Below are positions 34,934 to 43,958 of a stretch of DNA of 64,000 nt, in pieces; position 1 is the stretch's first letter, and each line of letters starts with the position of its first letter. Under the pieces are notes generated by a model. It ran no database searches, was not told the DNA's origin, and was given only the letters and a program-made list of their open reading frames with translations. Source of the stretch: Domibacillus indicus (GTDB lineage: Bacteria > Bacillota > Bacilli > Bacillales > Domibacillaceae); assembly GCF_023715895.1 (NCBI RefSeq), contig NZ_JAMBOO010000013.1, positions 35,369 to 99,368 on the forward strand, given 5' to 3'. A program made the translations under genes and the position numbers.

Positions 34934-35182
34934 TTAAGCATTTAATTTCATGGGGATTATGGCGTTTCTTTTCACCACATTCAATGTCCGCGGCTTTCCC
35001 TGTTCCCAAGTAACGTATCCAGAGGCCTTTAAACGGTCAAGATGGCCCTTTACGGTTGAAGAAGACTTTAATTCAACCGCGTCACCTATTTCACGAATAG
35101 ACGGGGGATAGTTTTTGGCACTGACATAGTCATCTATAAACTGAAGCATTTTTTCCTGGCGTGTAGACAGTTGTTTAAGCAT
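34934..35182 (-). CDS. Mini-LexA: LexA-type DNA-binding domain without the peptidase domain
   Basis: 82 residues. MLKQLSTRQEKMLQFIDDYV and NYPPSIREIGDAVELKSSST-VKGHLDRL are the LexA winged helix including its recognition helix. The protein stops after RTLNVVKRNAIIPMKLNA, where LexA would continue into the S24 self-cleaving, dimerising domain. AAAGGAGAAAGG precedes the ATG. It diverges from yolD-uvrX across three SOS boxes. Without Ser/Lys catalytic residues it cannot be inactivated by RecA-stimulated self-cleavage, so it could act as a permanent competitor of LexA or be controlled otherwise (inference). Confidence 0.8.
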   Translation of the reverse strand: MLKQLSTRQEKMLQFIDDYVSAKNYPPSIREIGDAVELKSSSTVKGHLDRLKASGYVTWEQGKPRTLNVVKRNAIIPMKLNA

Positions 35183-35429
35183 AAGCCTTTCTCCTTTGCT
35201 GTGCTTTTCCTGCTGCTAAAATGTTGGACCGCTTAAATTTCCGCATTTGTTGTCTCTTCAAGCAGTAAGCGTGGATGTGAATGTCATCTATTTTCCTTAC
35301 AATGATACTTCAATCCGTGATTGTATGATCATCGGCCATGTACATAAGTGATATGGGTTCTTTTTGTTCCATCAATATGTTAAACAATCCATTCATTTTA
35401 ACAGCGTCCTCTTCACAATCTCATTATAC

Positions 35430-35564
35430 CGAACAAATGTTCATAATTCAATAAAAAAACGAACATATTTTCGTTAAAAAGAGGCATAATAAAAAAAGTT
35501 TTCATTGTCAGCAGGAATATTTGTTCTTATACTGAATTATATAGTATATACGAACATATATTCT
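35430..35564. promoter_or_regulatory. Three LexA/DinR-type SOS boxes between mini-lexA and yolD
   Basis: CGAACAAATGTTCA (35430-35443), CGAACATATTTTCG (35460-35473) and CGAACATATATTCT (35551-35564) follow the Gram-positive CGAAC-N4-GTTCG pattern with 1-3 mismatches. The third lies 22 bases before the yolD-like start, where it would overlap its promoter; the first two are nearer the mini-lexA side. Confidence 0.75.
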
Positions 35565-35585
35565 CTTTGAAAGGAGTTATCTTGG

Positions 35586-35957
35586 ATGAAGAAATTGTAT
35601 AACGATCGGGGAATGATGAAATGGCAGGGGCTCATCTTAGCCGAGCATGCTGAAATGATGGAAAGAGACAAAAGCAAACCGGTAAAAACGAAAATTTTAT
35701 TTGATGAACAGCAATTGGAGGAATTCGACCGGATTATCCAAAGCTCACTCCATCTTGAAAGAGAAGTTATGTTTAAGATGAATACCTTCGGTGATCATGA
35801 CCTGCTGCAGGTAAAGGGGATTGTCTCGGAATTTTGCCGGCTGCCCGGCCAGTATCCATATATAAAGCTGAAAGGGTACAGTTCCAAGTTTCGATTAGAT
35901 GAAATGGTGTCTATTTCATTTGCCGCGGGAGACGATGAATATGGTGACACCAATTGA
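35586..35957 (+). CDS. YolD-like protein
   Basis: 123 residues, with NDRGMMKWQGLILAEHAEMM at residues 6-25, the YolD family signature, and a beta-rich second half. YolD-like genes are almost always placed before UvrX/UmuC-like Y-family polymerases and have been compared to UmuD. Start after GAAAGGAG. The end overlaps the uvrX start. Confidence 0.85.
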   Translation: MKKLYNDRGMMKWQGLILAEHAEMMERDKSKPVKTKILFDEQQLEEFDRIIQSSLHLEREVMFKMNTFGDHDLLQVKGIVSEFCRLPGQYPYIKLKGYSSKFRLDEMVSISFAAGDDEYGDTN

Positions 35958-37224
35958 GGATGAGCATCTGCCGCGCCGGGATGTATTTTGCATTGACGTG
36001 AAATCCTTCTTTGCCAGTGTAGAGGCTGTGCGCCGCAGGATGCATCCACTGCATGCCTATGTGATCGTGATCGCCAATAAAGAACGGGCCGGTTCTGTGG
36101 TGCTGGCTGCCTCACCACGGGTAAAAAAAGAATTCGGTATTAAGACAGGGTCACGGAATTATGAAATACCGAAAGATCCGCGCTTAATTATTGTCGAACC
36201 CTCTATGGCGCTTTATCTAAAGGTAAATAAGATGATCCTGGATATTTTCCGCCGCTTTGTAGCAGAAGAAGACCTCCATTCCTATTCCATAGATGAAGCG
36301 TTTCTGGATGTAACGGCTTCAAAAAGGCTGTTTGGCGACAAATTCACGATAGCCCGCACCATTCAGCGTACGGTTTGGCAGGAACTGCGCCTGGTTGTCA
36401 CCATAGGGATTGGCGACAATCCTCTGCTTGCTAAGCTGTCACTGGATAACGAAGGGAAAAACGCCCCTAATGGGATCTCTTACTGGTCCTATGAAGATGT
36501 GCCAGCTAAGGTTTGGGCGATTGACCCTATCACAGATATGTGGGGAATTTCTCATGGCTACGCCAGGGCTCTTTACAATATAGGGATTGAATCGGTAAAA
36601 GATCTTGCTCACGCGGATAAGTGGAAACTAAAGCAAAAGTTTGGCGTGCTAGGACAGCAAATGTATTACCACGCTTGGGGAATTGATTATAGCATCCTAT
36701 CCGAGAAGATAGGACCTCGTGAAAAATCCTATTCTAAAGGGCAGATTCTGTTAAGGGATTATTATAAGGAAGATGAGGTTACCATCGTTATAAAAGAAAT
36801 GACAGAGGATGTTGCGATGCGTCTGCGCCAGCATACTGCAGCGGGGATTGCGCTTGGCATATCTTACAGCCGCGATATTGAGGACCGCGGCTTTCGGCAT
36901 CAAATATTGCTTCCAAGAGGCACAAATAAGACAGCTGAACTATGTGAGCATTTTGTTCGGCTGTTTAAAAAGTATTGGGACGGACAGCCGGTACGCCAGA
37001 TTCATGTAGTGTGCAGTAGATTACAGCCTGCAGTACATGAACAAATAGATTTATTTACGCCCCCTGAACTGGATGAAAGACGTCATGTTCTAGATGAAAC
37101 AATCGATCAAATACGTGACCGTTTTGGTAAAAAAGCAATCTTTCATGCGTACAGCCTAATGAAAGGCGGTACTTATCTTCAACGAGCCGGTCATATTGGA
37201 GGGCACAGAGGGACTTCTTACTAA
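35941..37224 (+). CDS. uvrX: UvrX-type Y-family DNA polymerase
   Basis: About 427 residues. ATG 35941 is 10 bases from GGGAG; ATG 35935 is only 4 bases from it. The catalytic palm carries FCIDVKSFFASVEA (first Asp) and YSIDEAFLD (Asp-Glu). A little-finger domain follows after residue 250 and the C-terminal tail ends GGHRGTSY. It is an error-prone lesion-bypass polymerase of the UvrX/UmuC branch usual on Bacillus prophages and plasmids. It overlaps yolD and lies under SOS boxes. A partial copy (codons about 40-140) is fused to a broken tetR at 48762. Confidence 0.9.
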   Translation: MVTPIEDEHLPRRDVFCIDVKSFFASVEAVRRRMHPLHAYVIVIANKERAGSVVLAASPRVKKEFGIKTGSRNYEIPKDPRLIIVEPSMALYLKVNKMILDIFRRFVAEEDLHSYSIDEAFLDVTASKRLFGDKFTIARTIQRTVWQELRLVVTIGIGDNPLLAKLSLDNEGKNAPNGISYWSYEDVPAKVWAIDPITDMWGISHGYARALYNIGIESVKDLAHADKWKLKQKFGVLGQQMYYHAWGIDYSILSEKIGPREKSYSKGQILLRDYYKEDEVTIVIKEMTEDVAMRLRQHTAAGIALGISYSRDIEDRGFRHQILLPRGTNKTAELCEHFVRLFKKYWDGQPVRQIHVVCSRLQPAVHEQIDLFTPPELDERRHVLDETIDQIRDRFGKKAIFHAYSLMKGGTYLQRAGHIGGHRGTSY

Positions 37225-37233
37225 TTTTACATA

Positions 37234-37267
37234 AGGGTACTAGCATTTTAGCTAGCACCTTCTTTTG
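37234..37267 (+). terminator. Rho-independent terminator after uvrX
   Basis: AGGGTACTAGC-ATTTTA-GCTAGCACCT followed by TCTTTTG. Confidence 0.7.
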
Positions 37268-37800
37268 TTCGTTACATACAATTATATTTGCTATAGAAAT
37301 CCTCCGTAACCTTTTTCCAAAAAGGCCTGTACAGATCGAAAATCAAAAACACGACAGCCCTTAACCTTCCTCCTTCCCACCTCCGCGAAACACCAGCGCC
37401 TTGGCATTCGACGGCTCCGGAAAAGTGGAACGGAACCAGAAAAAAGATCTTGCCACGTTTTCAACCAGCAAAGTCTATCATGTGGATTTATCCTTTTCTT
37501 ATAATATCGGAGCCCGTTATTTTATCCGGGCTTTTCAAAAATGCATTTGGGGTTTCCGAAGGAAGCTCAGTCAGCTGATGTTGTACCGTATTCAAAATAA
37601 GGGATGCTCCATCAAAATCTTTGATTTAGGTGGAGGGGTTCACAAAGGAAGAAAGATGGTTTTTAGATTATTAGATGAAACAGCAATTAGAAAAATCTAA
37701 AATAGGGTAAAAAATAAAACGGAACAGTACGATAATAAGTGTATCCGATGGTATTTTTTGGATTGATATTTATTATTCTATAGCAATTTGCAGGCAGAGG
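37268..37800. other. Intergenic region, no convincing gene
   Basis: A 99-codon TTG-started frame at 37401-37700 has no ribosome site and no recognisable motif. A hairpin GAGCCCG...CCGGGCTTTTC at about 37509-37536 falls inside it, which argues for non-coding DNA. I leave it as uncalled. The final bases hold the GGGGAGGAAG site of the next gene. Confidence 0.4.
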
Positions 37801-37816
37801 GGAGGAAGTCATTCAA

Positions 37817-39856
37817 TTGTTTTTTCAAAAGGTGTTAGATCAGCTGTCTGATATGTTGTTCATTGTGGAGATAGAAGAAAGAGCCGTTTTTCGCTATGTC
37901 TTTGCTAACCAAACGGGTTGTAACCAATTAGGATTATCACTTAAACAAATAGCAGGTAAAACGATAGAAGAGGTCTTTCATAATCAACCAGAAAGGGAAG
38001 CTTTGATTTCGGAACAATATAAAAGAATTATCGAAAAAAGAGAATCAGTAACGTACCGAGATCAGTTTCCTGGACCAGACGGCGAGACAGTGTATTCGGA
38101 AACCCGGCTGGATCCTTTGTTCAATGAAAGAGGAGAGCTTGCCCATATTGTCGCCGTCGTCCGGGATATCACCAAGTTTGTTCGTCAGCAGGAAGAACTG
38201 ATAAGGAAAAATGACCGGCTGCAAGAAGCAGAGCATCATTGGCAGTCATTAATCGAAAACAATACTGATGGCGTGTTGTTTATAAACAAAGAGAGGGAAT
38301 TAATTCGCGTTAACCAGGTATTTCGAAATATGCTGGGGATCTCATCGGATCTGGAAATGCGCGAACTAAGAGAGATGATGATTCAGATGTTTGGACCAAA
38401 AGAACTGGAGAAAATCTACAGCCTGCGGCGCCTTGTTTTACAAGGCCGCTCACAGGAATATGAATCTTATTTTTTTCGACAAGACGGCTGCCAGATCGAT
38501 CTGCAGGTAAAAGAGGTGCCCGTTATCATTAAGGGTGAAATACAGGGACTCTATGCATTTGTGAAGGACATTACGGAGCAAAAACGTGTTGAAAAAGAAC
38601 TGCGTGAAAGTGAGGAGCGGTATCGTTCGTTAGTTGACCATAATCAAGATGCGGTCTGGTCCCTTGATTTAGAAGGAAATTTTACAAGCGTAAATCCTGC
38701 TTTTGAAAAAACAATTGGAAGAAGGCTAGAGATTGCAAAAAAACCGAACTTAAGAGATTTTGAAGAAGAGTTTGTTACCCCTTTTGAAGACGTTCTTCAA
38801 CGCTACGAAGAAGCCAAGCAGGGCAAAAGCGCAGAATATAATGTATCCCTGTATCGTTTGAATAAAGAAGTTGTTCATTTAAGCTTCACAAACGTCCCGA
38901 TTTATGTAGAAGGAAAAATCATAGGGGTTTATGGAATTGGCAAAGATGTCACGGAAGAAGTAAACGCAAAAAAAGCGTTGCATGAAAGCGAAAAGCAGTA
39001 CCGCTTAATTGCAGAAAATATGAATGATCTGATTGCCGTGTTTAATCTTGAAGGCATCATCACATATGCATCGCCTTCTTACCAGCCTGTTTTAGGCGTG
39101 AAGCCGGAAGAGTATGTGGGGCAGCCCGCTATTTCCCTTATCCATGGAGAGGATCAGCCGGAAATTGTATCTCGGTTTGCAAAAGCCGTGAAGCACCAGA
39201 GCCCTTATACAGTCGAATTCAGAAAAAAAGGCCGCTTAGGAGAGTGGCTGTATTTTGAAACGGTCTGTATGCCGATATGGAATGAACAAAGCCTGTTAGA
39301 AGGCTTTGTCGGCATTTCCCGTAACATTAATGAACGAAAGTATTACGAAGAAAAACTTGAGCACATGGCTTTTTATGACCCGCTGACAGACGTGCCAAAC
39401 CGCCGTTTATTCGAGAAACTAGCTAATCAAGCTATAAAGGAAGCTGCACGGAGCAGGCAGAAGGCGAGCGTCATGTATTTGGACTTAGATAAATTTAAAT
39501 TGATCAACGATACACTTGGCCACGATGTAGGCGATGAACTGCTCATGCAATTTACAGACCGGCTGAAAGGCAGCTTGCGTAAAATGGATGTTTTGGCGCG
39601 AATGGGAGGCGATGAGTTTACTATTCTTCTTCCTAACACGGATAGGACTGTTGCCGAAGAGGTTGCCGGCAGGCTCCTCCAGGCGATTGGGCAGCCATAT
39701 CAGGTTAAAGGTCACCTATTCACAACAACATCCAGTATCGGAATTGCCTTTTATCCTCAGCACGGTCAAACGGTAGAAGAGCTGATCCAGCAGGCGGATG
39801 AAGCGATGTACAGGGCTAAACAGGGAGGGAGAAACGGCTTTATATTAGCTGATTAA
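37817..39856 (+). CDS. Diguanylate cyclase with four PAS domains
   Basis: 679 residues from TTG 37817, 8 bases after GGGGAGGAAG. No membrane segment. Four PAS sensor repeats lie at about 1-120, 135-255, 262-385 and 390-505 (each closes with a PAC-like VVRDITK, FVKDITEQ, IGKDVTEE or ISRNINER). The GGDEF domain (about 510-679) has DPLTDVPNRRLFEKL, DLDKFKLINDTLGH and intact RMGGDEF. RKMD five residues before GGDEF is a complete RxxD product-inhibition site. It should make c-di-GMP under feedback control in response to unknown cytoplasmic signals. Confidence 0.92.
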   Translation: MFFQKVLDQLSDMLFIVEIEERAVFRYVFANQTGCNQLGLSLKQIAGKTIEEVFHNQPEREALISEQYKRIIEKRESVTYRDQFPGPDGETVYSETRLDPLFNERGELAHIVAVVRDITKFVRQQEELIRKNDRLQEAEHHWQSLIENNTDGVLFINKERELIRVNQVFRNMLGISSDLEMRELREMMIQMFGPKELEKIYSLRRLVLQGRSQEYESYFFRQDGCQIDLQVKEVPVIIKGEIQGLYAFVKDITEQKRVEKELRESEERYRSLVDHNQDAVWSLDLEGNFTSVNPAFEKTIGRRLEIAKKPNLRDFEEEFVTPFEDVLQRYEEAKQGKSAEYNVSLYRLNKEVVHLSFTNVPIYVEGKIIGVYGIGKDVTEEVNAKKALHESEKQYRLIAENMNDLIAVFNLEGIITYASPSYQPVLGVKPEEYVGQPAISLIHGEDQPEIVSRFAKAVKHQSPYTVEFRKKGRLGEWLYFETVCMPIWNEQSLLEGFVGISRNINERKYYEEKLEHMAFYDPLTDVPNRRLFEKLANQAIKEAARSRQKASVMYLDLDKFKLINDTLGHDVGDELLMQFTDRLKGSLRKMDVLARMGGDEFTILLPNTDRTVAEEVAGRLLQAIGQPYQVKGHLFTTTSSIGIAFYPQHGQTVEELIQQADEAMYRAKQGGRNGFILAD

Positions 39857-40115
39857 TCCAAGGCTGGCTATATTCTAGTTTATAGAAGGCTGGTATAACC
39901 AAAACAGAATTCATAGCAGCATCGGGGATCAAATTAGAAGATCAGTTTAAGGCTTAACTTTTTTTGCATCTCGCACTGTAATTATTTTGAATTTTTTGCA
40001 CTGATGAAAACATTTCAAAGGAAAAATTCGATAAGCTTTTACAAATTAATTTTGGTAGTATAGTAACAAGGAAAGATAGCAATAAAAGGTATTTTCTAAA
40101 GTGAGGTGGAAGTGT

Positions 40116-42017
40116 ATGCAGCTCGTTCGAAATGCAGAGATCCTTAAATACAGTCTGATTCTGGGAGCGGTTACAGCCCTGTATAATATACTAACTAATT
40201 TGCATCATCCCTATTCAATCATATCCGCAACGACCGCGGCGGTTTTGATTGGCGGCTATATCGGTGCTGTGATCAGCAAAAACAAACAGCTTCTTGTAGA
40301 AAATAAAGCAAGGCAAGCAGAAATTCAGGAAAATCTTGACCAGTTAAAACAGCAGCAAGAAGACTTAAATGCACTTTTCTACAATCACAGCTCATGGATC
40401 TGGTCAATAGATGTAGAAAATCAGATGATGAAAGTATCCACGGGTATTGAAAGAATGCTGGGATATGATGCGGAAGAGTTTGAAAGGGACTACGAATTTT
40501 GGATAAAAAAGACCTATCCGGAGGATATAGAAATTGTAAATAAGCATTACCAGCGCCTTTTGAGTGGTGCCCATTCGGAAGCCAAGTGGCGCATTTATCA
40601 CAAGGACGGTAGCATCATTTGGATCAAGGTGATGGGGCATCCCATAAAAAATGAGAACGGGAAAGTGGTTCGGCTTCTAGGAGTGGCAAATGATTTGACG
40701 AAAGCCATTGAAATGGAAAAGCAGCTGCACCAAGTATCCTTTACCGATTCTTTAACAGGACTGCCCAATCGGCTATCCTTTAATAAACGAATGGAAGAAT
40801 GGCTGAAAGCACAAACCGATAAAGACAATATGGCTATTCTTTATGTGAACATTGACCGGCTGAAAGTGATTAATAATATGCTTGGCTTTAAAGCAGGTGA
40901 TCTTGTTCTTCAAATTATCGCAAAGCGGCTTCAGGATATCCTCCAGCCATCTGATTACATTGCCCGGTACGGCGGAGATGAATTTATTATAGCACTGCCG
41001 TACACCGAAAAAGCGAACGTAAAAACTTTTGTACACAATATGATGGCACAGCTGGCGCTCCCATTTGAACTGGAGAATCAAGAGGTGGATGTAACGGTAA
41101 GTGCGGGTATGGTGCTTTTTCCAGAGCACGGTACAACTTTAAATAGCTTAATGTCCAAAGCTAGTGTAGCCCTTCATCAGGCAAAGCAGCGGGGAAAAAA
41201 TAGAGTGCGGTTTTATGAGCTGGAAGACGAGGCGCTTGTGAAAAGAAAACTCTATATTGAATTGGCGTTAAAAAGGGCGATTGATGCAGATGAGTTTGAA
41301 CTTTATTATCAGCCTAAAATTGATTTATCAACAAAAGAAGTAGAGGGGGTAGAGGCTTTACTTCGATGGGAGCATCCTGCTCTTGGCTTCGTGTCTCCTG
41401 CAGAGTTTATCCCTATTGCAGAGGAGTCTGGCCAAATGCTTGCTATTGGAAAATGGGTGGTCCAGGAGGCTGTCAACCAGGCTGGAAAATGGGAAGAGGA
41501 AGGGAAACCCATTAAGGTTGCCATTAATGTATCAAATCTTCAATTTGAGGATCCCGATTTTCTCAATCACCTTCGCTTTACACTCGAACAGCATAGACTT
41601 TCGCCGCATTTACTGGGTGTGGAACTGACAGAGAGTATGCTTCAAAATACACAAACTATTTCACCTATTTTGTTTGAACTGCGGCAAATGGGTATCCACA
41701 CTTATGTTGATGATTTTGGCACGGGTTATTCGTCATTAAGCATGCTGAAAACCCTGCCGATCGATTTCATTAAAATAGATAAATCCTTTATCGATGAAAT
41801 CACTGATCACTCAGGTTATTCAACGCTTGTCAAAACGATTATTGATATGGGGGAAAGTTTGGGATTTGGCCTTGTAGCGGAAGGAATTGAAACCCAGAGG
41901 CAAGCGGATTTTCTTTTGAAGAATGGTTGTACGCTGGGACAAGGATACGTTTTTGCCAAACCGATGTCTGTCCAATCGTTTGAGCAATTTTACAAATCAA
42001 AGAAGCTTCTCATGTGA
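40116..42017 (+). CDS. Membrane PAS-GGDEF-EAL c-di-GMP protein
   Basis: 633 residues from ATG 40116 (GAGGTGG 6 bases upstream). Two hydrophobic helices (about 10-30 and 37-55), a coiled coil 60-85, PAS 88-200, GGDEF 205-370 with RYGGDEF intact but IDRLKVINNMLGF changed from the usual FKxINDTLGH, then EAL 375-630 with VEALLRWEHP, AINVSNLQF, VELTES, DDFGTGYSSLSML, IKIDKSFID and AEGIET. The metal and catalytic residues of the phosphodiesterase are present. Position after the diguanylate cyclase suggests an opposed pair. Confidence 0.92.
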   Translation: MQLVRNAEILKYSLILGAVTALYNILTNLHHPYSIISATTAAVLIGGYIGAVISKNKQLLVENKARQAEIQENLDQLKQQQEDLNALFYNHSSWIWSIDVENQMMKVSTGIERMLGYDAEEFERDYEFWIKKTYPEDIEIVNKHYQRLLSGAHSEAKWRIYHKDGSIIWIKVMGHPIKNENGKVVRLLGVANDLTKAIEMEKQLHQVSFTDSLTGLPNRLSFNKRMEEWLKAQTDKDNMAILYVNIDRLKVINNMLGFKAGDLVLQIIAKRLQDILQPSDYIARYGGDEFIIALPYTEKANVKTFVHNMMAQLALPFELENQEVDVTVSAGMVLFPEHGTTLNSLMSKASVALHQAKQRGKNRVRFYELEDEALVKRKLYIELALKRAIDADEFELYYQPKIDLSTKEVEGVEALLRWEHPALGFVSPAEFIPIAEESGQMLAIGKWVVQEAVNQAGKWEEEGKPIKVAINVSNLQFEDPDFLNHLRFTLEQHRLSPHLLGVELTESMLQNTQTISPILFELRQMGIHTYVDDFGTGYSSLSMLKTLPIDFIKIDKSFIDEITDHSGYSTLVKTIIDMGESLGFGLVAEGIETQRQADFLLKNGCTLGQGYVFAKPMSVQSFEQFYKSKKLLM

Positions 42018-42208
42018 ATGTCAATTTCACTGTTGGGATCTAAAAAGTTTAAAAGAGAAGAGCAAGAACAGTTTCATACTGCTCTTGCTCCTTTTATTTA
42101 TTAAGCATTTAATTTCATTGGGATTATTGCGTTTCTTTTCAATACATTCAATGTCTGCGGCTTTCCCTGTTCCCAGGTTACATATACGGACGCCTTTAAA
42201 CGATCAAG
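42018..42208 (-). pseudogene. Duplicated 3' fragment of the mini-LexA gene with its terminator
   Basis: This stretch repeats 34848-35040 at the DNA level: GTCAATTTCACTGT-GGGATC, the GAGCAA-GAACAG hairpin, then the minus-strand codons for the end of mini-LexA (PQTLNVLKRNAIIPMKLNA). It breaks off at about 42208, before the helix-turn-helix. It abuts the end of the GGDEF-EAL gene. Confidence 0.7.
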
Positions 42209-42219
42209 AAATATCCTCA

Positions 42220-43245
42220 TTATATAGTATCGGAGGATACCTTCTTTGTAGTCAACACTTCTAAAGCATCTTTTACATCTTTCGCAAATCGGATTGGTTT
42301 TTCAATTTTTTCAAAATGGATATACATCAGCCTTGGATCCTCAAACAACCAATGATTATGAAAGCCTGTCACAATAATGTCATGTTCGAGAAGCTCACTA
42401 ATGAATGGGTTAAGCTCTTCTTGCAGGATCACCGTTTCCCCACTGCAAAGGGCCCTCCCATCTGAAGATAACGATTCAAAGGCGAACATTTGTGGAATCA
42501 ATAAAAATGACGTTCCTTGCCTTCCTAGAACCTGAGGCATAATATTTGTACGAGATTTCATTACAATACAAGCCCCGTTTTCAAATGTATGCATGCTGCC
42601 ATCTAAGATTCGATTGAACTCCTCACAAAGTTCTTCTCCCCGTCTATTCGATGTTCTTTGTTTTCCTCGGGAACCTCCAATATTGCGAGTAGTTAAAACG
42701 TTGAGAGCTCTTCTTACTTTTCTGGCAAAAGATAAAGGTTCATCAAGAGATTCAAAATGCATATACATCAATCGCGGATTTTCAAACAACCAGTGATTGT
42801 GAAGGGCGGTTACAATGATTCCCTCTTCACGCAGCCTCGCCATAAATCGGTTTGCTTCCTCCTGTAGGAGGACAGTTTCACCAAGACACAATGCCTTTCC
42901 GTTTTCATCAAGGTTTTCAAAAGAATATGCCTGAGGCACAAACATAAAAGAATTAGCTCTTCGGCCTAGTACAACCGGGTGAATATTTGTCCGGGATCTT
43001 GTTGCAGTACAAACGCCGTTAATGACAGAGGGAGCTGCCCCTAGAATTTCCGCAAATTTCCCACAAAGGTCATCAGGGCGAATATTGTCCATGTTATCCA
43101 ATTGCAAACCATCTCCCAAGTACAATTTTCTGTTCATTTTATTCAACAAGGTACATGAGGGTTCTGGATATATCGTATTTCCACTGCTTTCATTTTTACT
43201 TCTGCTGGATAACTCACTCTCGTGCTCAAATAAAAACACCTCCAA
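42220..43245 (-). CDS. Tandem DUF1259 (LppY/LpqO-like) protein
   Basis: About 305-341 residues containing two copies of one ~130-residue domain: repeat 1 has RSRTNIHPVVLGRRANSFMF, LLQEEANRF, ALHNHWLFENPRLMYMHFES; repeat 2 has KSRTNIMPQVLGRQGTSFLL, ILQEELNPF, GFHNHWLFEDPRLMYIHFEK. HNHW-x6-MYMHFE is the DUF1259 mark. The function is unknown. The start is unclear: the frame opens at a TTG that lies within its own ribosome-site-like GGAGGTG; the first clear ATG is codon 37 (MNRKLYLGDG). A SOS box follows its promoter. Confidence 0.75.
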   Translation of the reverse strand: MEVFLFEHESELSSRSKNESSGNTIYPEPSCTLLNKMNRKLYLGDGLQLDNMDNIRPDDLCGKFAEILGAAPSVINGVCTATRSRTNIHPVVLGRRANSFMFVPQAYSFENLDENGKALCLGETVLLQEEANRFMARLREEGIIVTALHNHWLFENPRLMYMHFESLDEPLSFARKVRRALNVLTTRNIGGSRGKQRTSNRRGEELCEEFNRILDGSMHTFENGACIVMKSRTNIMPQVLGRQGTSFLLIPQMFAFESLSSDGRALCSGETVILQEELNPFISELLEHDIIVTGFHNHWLFEDPRLMYIHFEKIEKPIRFAKDVKDALEVLTTKKVSSDTI

Positions 43246-43300
43246 GTTGATTTGTTTAGGTAATTACATTCCCGTTTTTCAACTTAAAGGTGTTTTTTAT
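43227..43300 (-). promoter_or_regulatory. Leader hairpin that would sequester GGAGGTG before the DUF1259 gene
   Basis: On the minus strand AACACCTTTAAGTTGA pairs with TCAACTTGGAGGTGTT across about 34 bases, burying the GGAGGTG. The right arm is followed by TTTTTATTT, so the structure can also be read as an intrinsic terminator in front of the gene. Confidence 0.5.
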
Positions 43301-43379
43301 TTGTCTCACTCTATGGGGTCAGTCCCGGCTTTAAAATGAAGGTTCTTTTTTTCATCTTTTTTGGTTTTTATCATCCCCC

Positions 43380-43430
43380 TGAACGTTTGTTCTATACCTA
43401 ATTATACCATTTTAGCAATAGAGCGTTCAA
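43380..43430 (-). promoter_or_regulatory. Promoter with SOS box for the DUF1259 gene
   Basis: On the minus strand TTGAAC (43425-43430), 18 bases, TATAAT (43401-43406), then AGAACAAACGTTCA (43380-43393), which carries the perfect GAAC-N4-GTTC dyad of LexA sites right at the expected transcription start. Confidence 0.65.
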
Positions 43431-43454
43431 GGAAAAAGAATGACTGAAAGAGCA

Positions 43455-43515
43455 ACGATTCATCCCCCACTTAGCAAGCTTGAAGTGGGGGTGTTCTCGC
43501 CGAAGATGATAAAAA
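43455..43515 (+). mobile_element. IS200/IS605-type end remnant
   Basis: CCCCCACTT-AGCAAGCTTG-AAGTGGGGG hairpin followed by TGTTCTCGCCGAAGATGATA, the style of an IS605/TnpB element end. No tnpA or tnpB is present. The same sequence in inverted orientation is at 56190-56262. Confidence 0.5.
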
Positions 43516-43539
43516 AGCGGAATCTTATACAACATAAAT

Positions 43540-43755
43540 AATGTTATAGTACATTGAGGGACCAACGAAAAAACAGGCAGGACGCACCTTCAACGGTTGG
43601 TATGAATACATTACTCTACGTGTATTCGCATGGGCTAACGTGCTGAGCTGCGTGCAGCCGAATGTGCCCTCGGATGGCCAATGAATGTATAAGATCCTGC
43701 ATACGGAACTAAGCCTTATTTGCGTCAATTTACGCAAATAAGGCTTTTTACGTTT
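43540..43755 (+). ncRNA. Candidate structured RNA ending in a strong terminator
   Basis: A TATAGT -10-like element at about 43546 leads into 200 non-coding bases with nested complementarity: GCAGGA (43576) with TCCTGC (about 43695), GTTGGT with GCCAAT, the hairpin GAATACA-TTACTCTACG-TGTATTC, and GCTG-CGTG-CAGC. They nest without crossing, like a multibranched fold closed by an outer stem. A perfect terminator AAGCCTTATTTGCGT-CAATTT-ACGCAAATAAGGCTT follows at 43711-43745. No known riboswitch consensus was recognised. Confidence 0.45.
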
Positions 43756-43958
43756 CGGAGCAGGACTCTCTCGATGCTGACGAGACGAAACAACTTATTA
43801 TTCTCTTTATAAAAAAGATTATCAGTGTAGGCAAAGGCTTAATCCAATACGTTTCTCTGCTCATCCCCTGTAACATAGATTCAATTTTTATAGATTAATT
43901 CTGAGATATTGATTTATATAATTGTTTCGCTATCCTTTTGTAAAAGAGGTGAAAGAGT
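43756..43958. other. Gap before the spore protein, no gene seen
   Basis: AT-rich DNA with no open frame of note. It should hold the promoter of the YjcZ-type gene; TTTTTATAGATTAATTC and ATTGATTTATATAATT are possible elements but I cannot choose between them. Confidence 0.3.

Noticed and set aside
37401..37700. 99-codon frame before the PAS-GGDEF gene
   Set aside because: TTG start without ribosome site, terminator-like hairpin inside, no motif.
43525..43737. 70-codon minus-strand frame across the structured RNA region
   Set aside because: Runs through the perfect terminator hairpin and has no ribosome site; the RNA-structure reading explains the sequence better.
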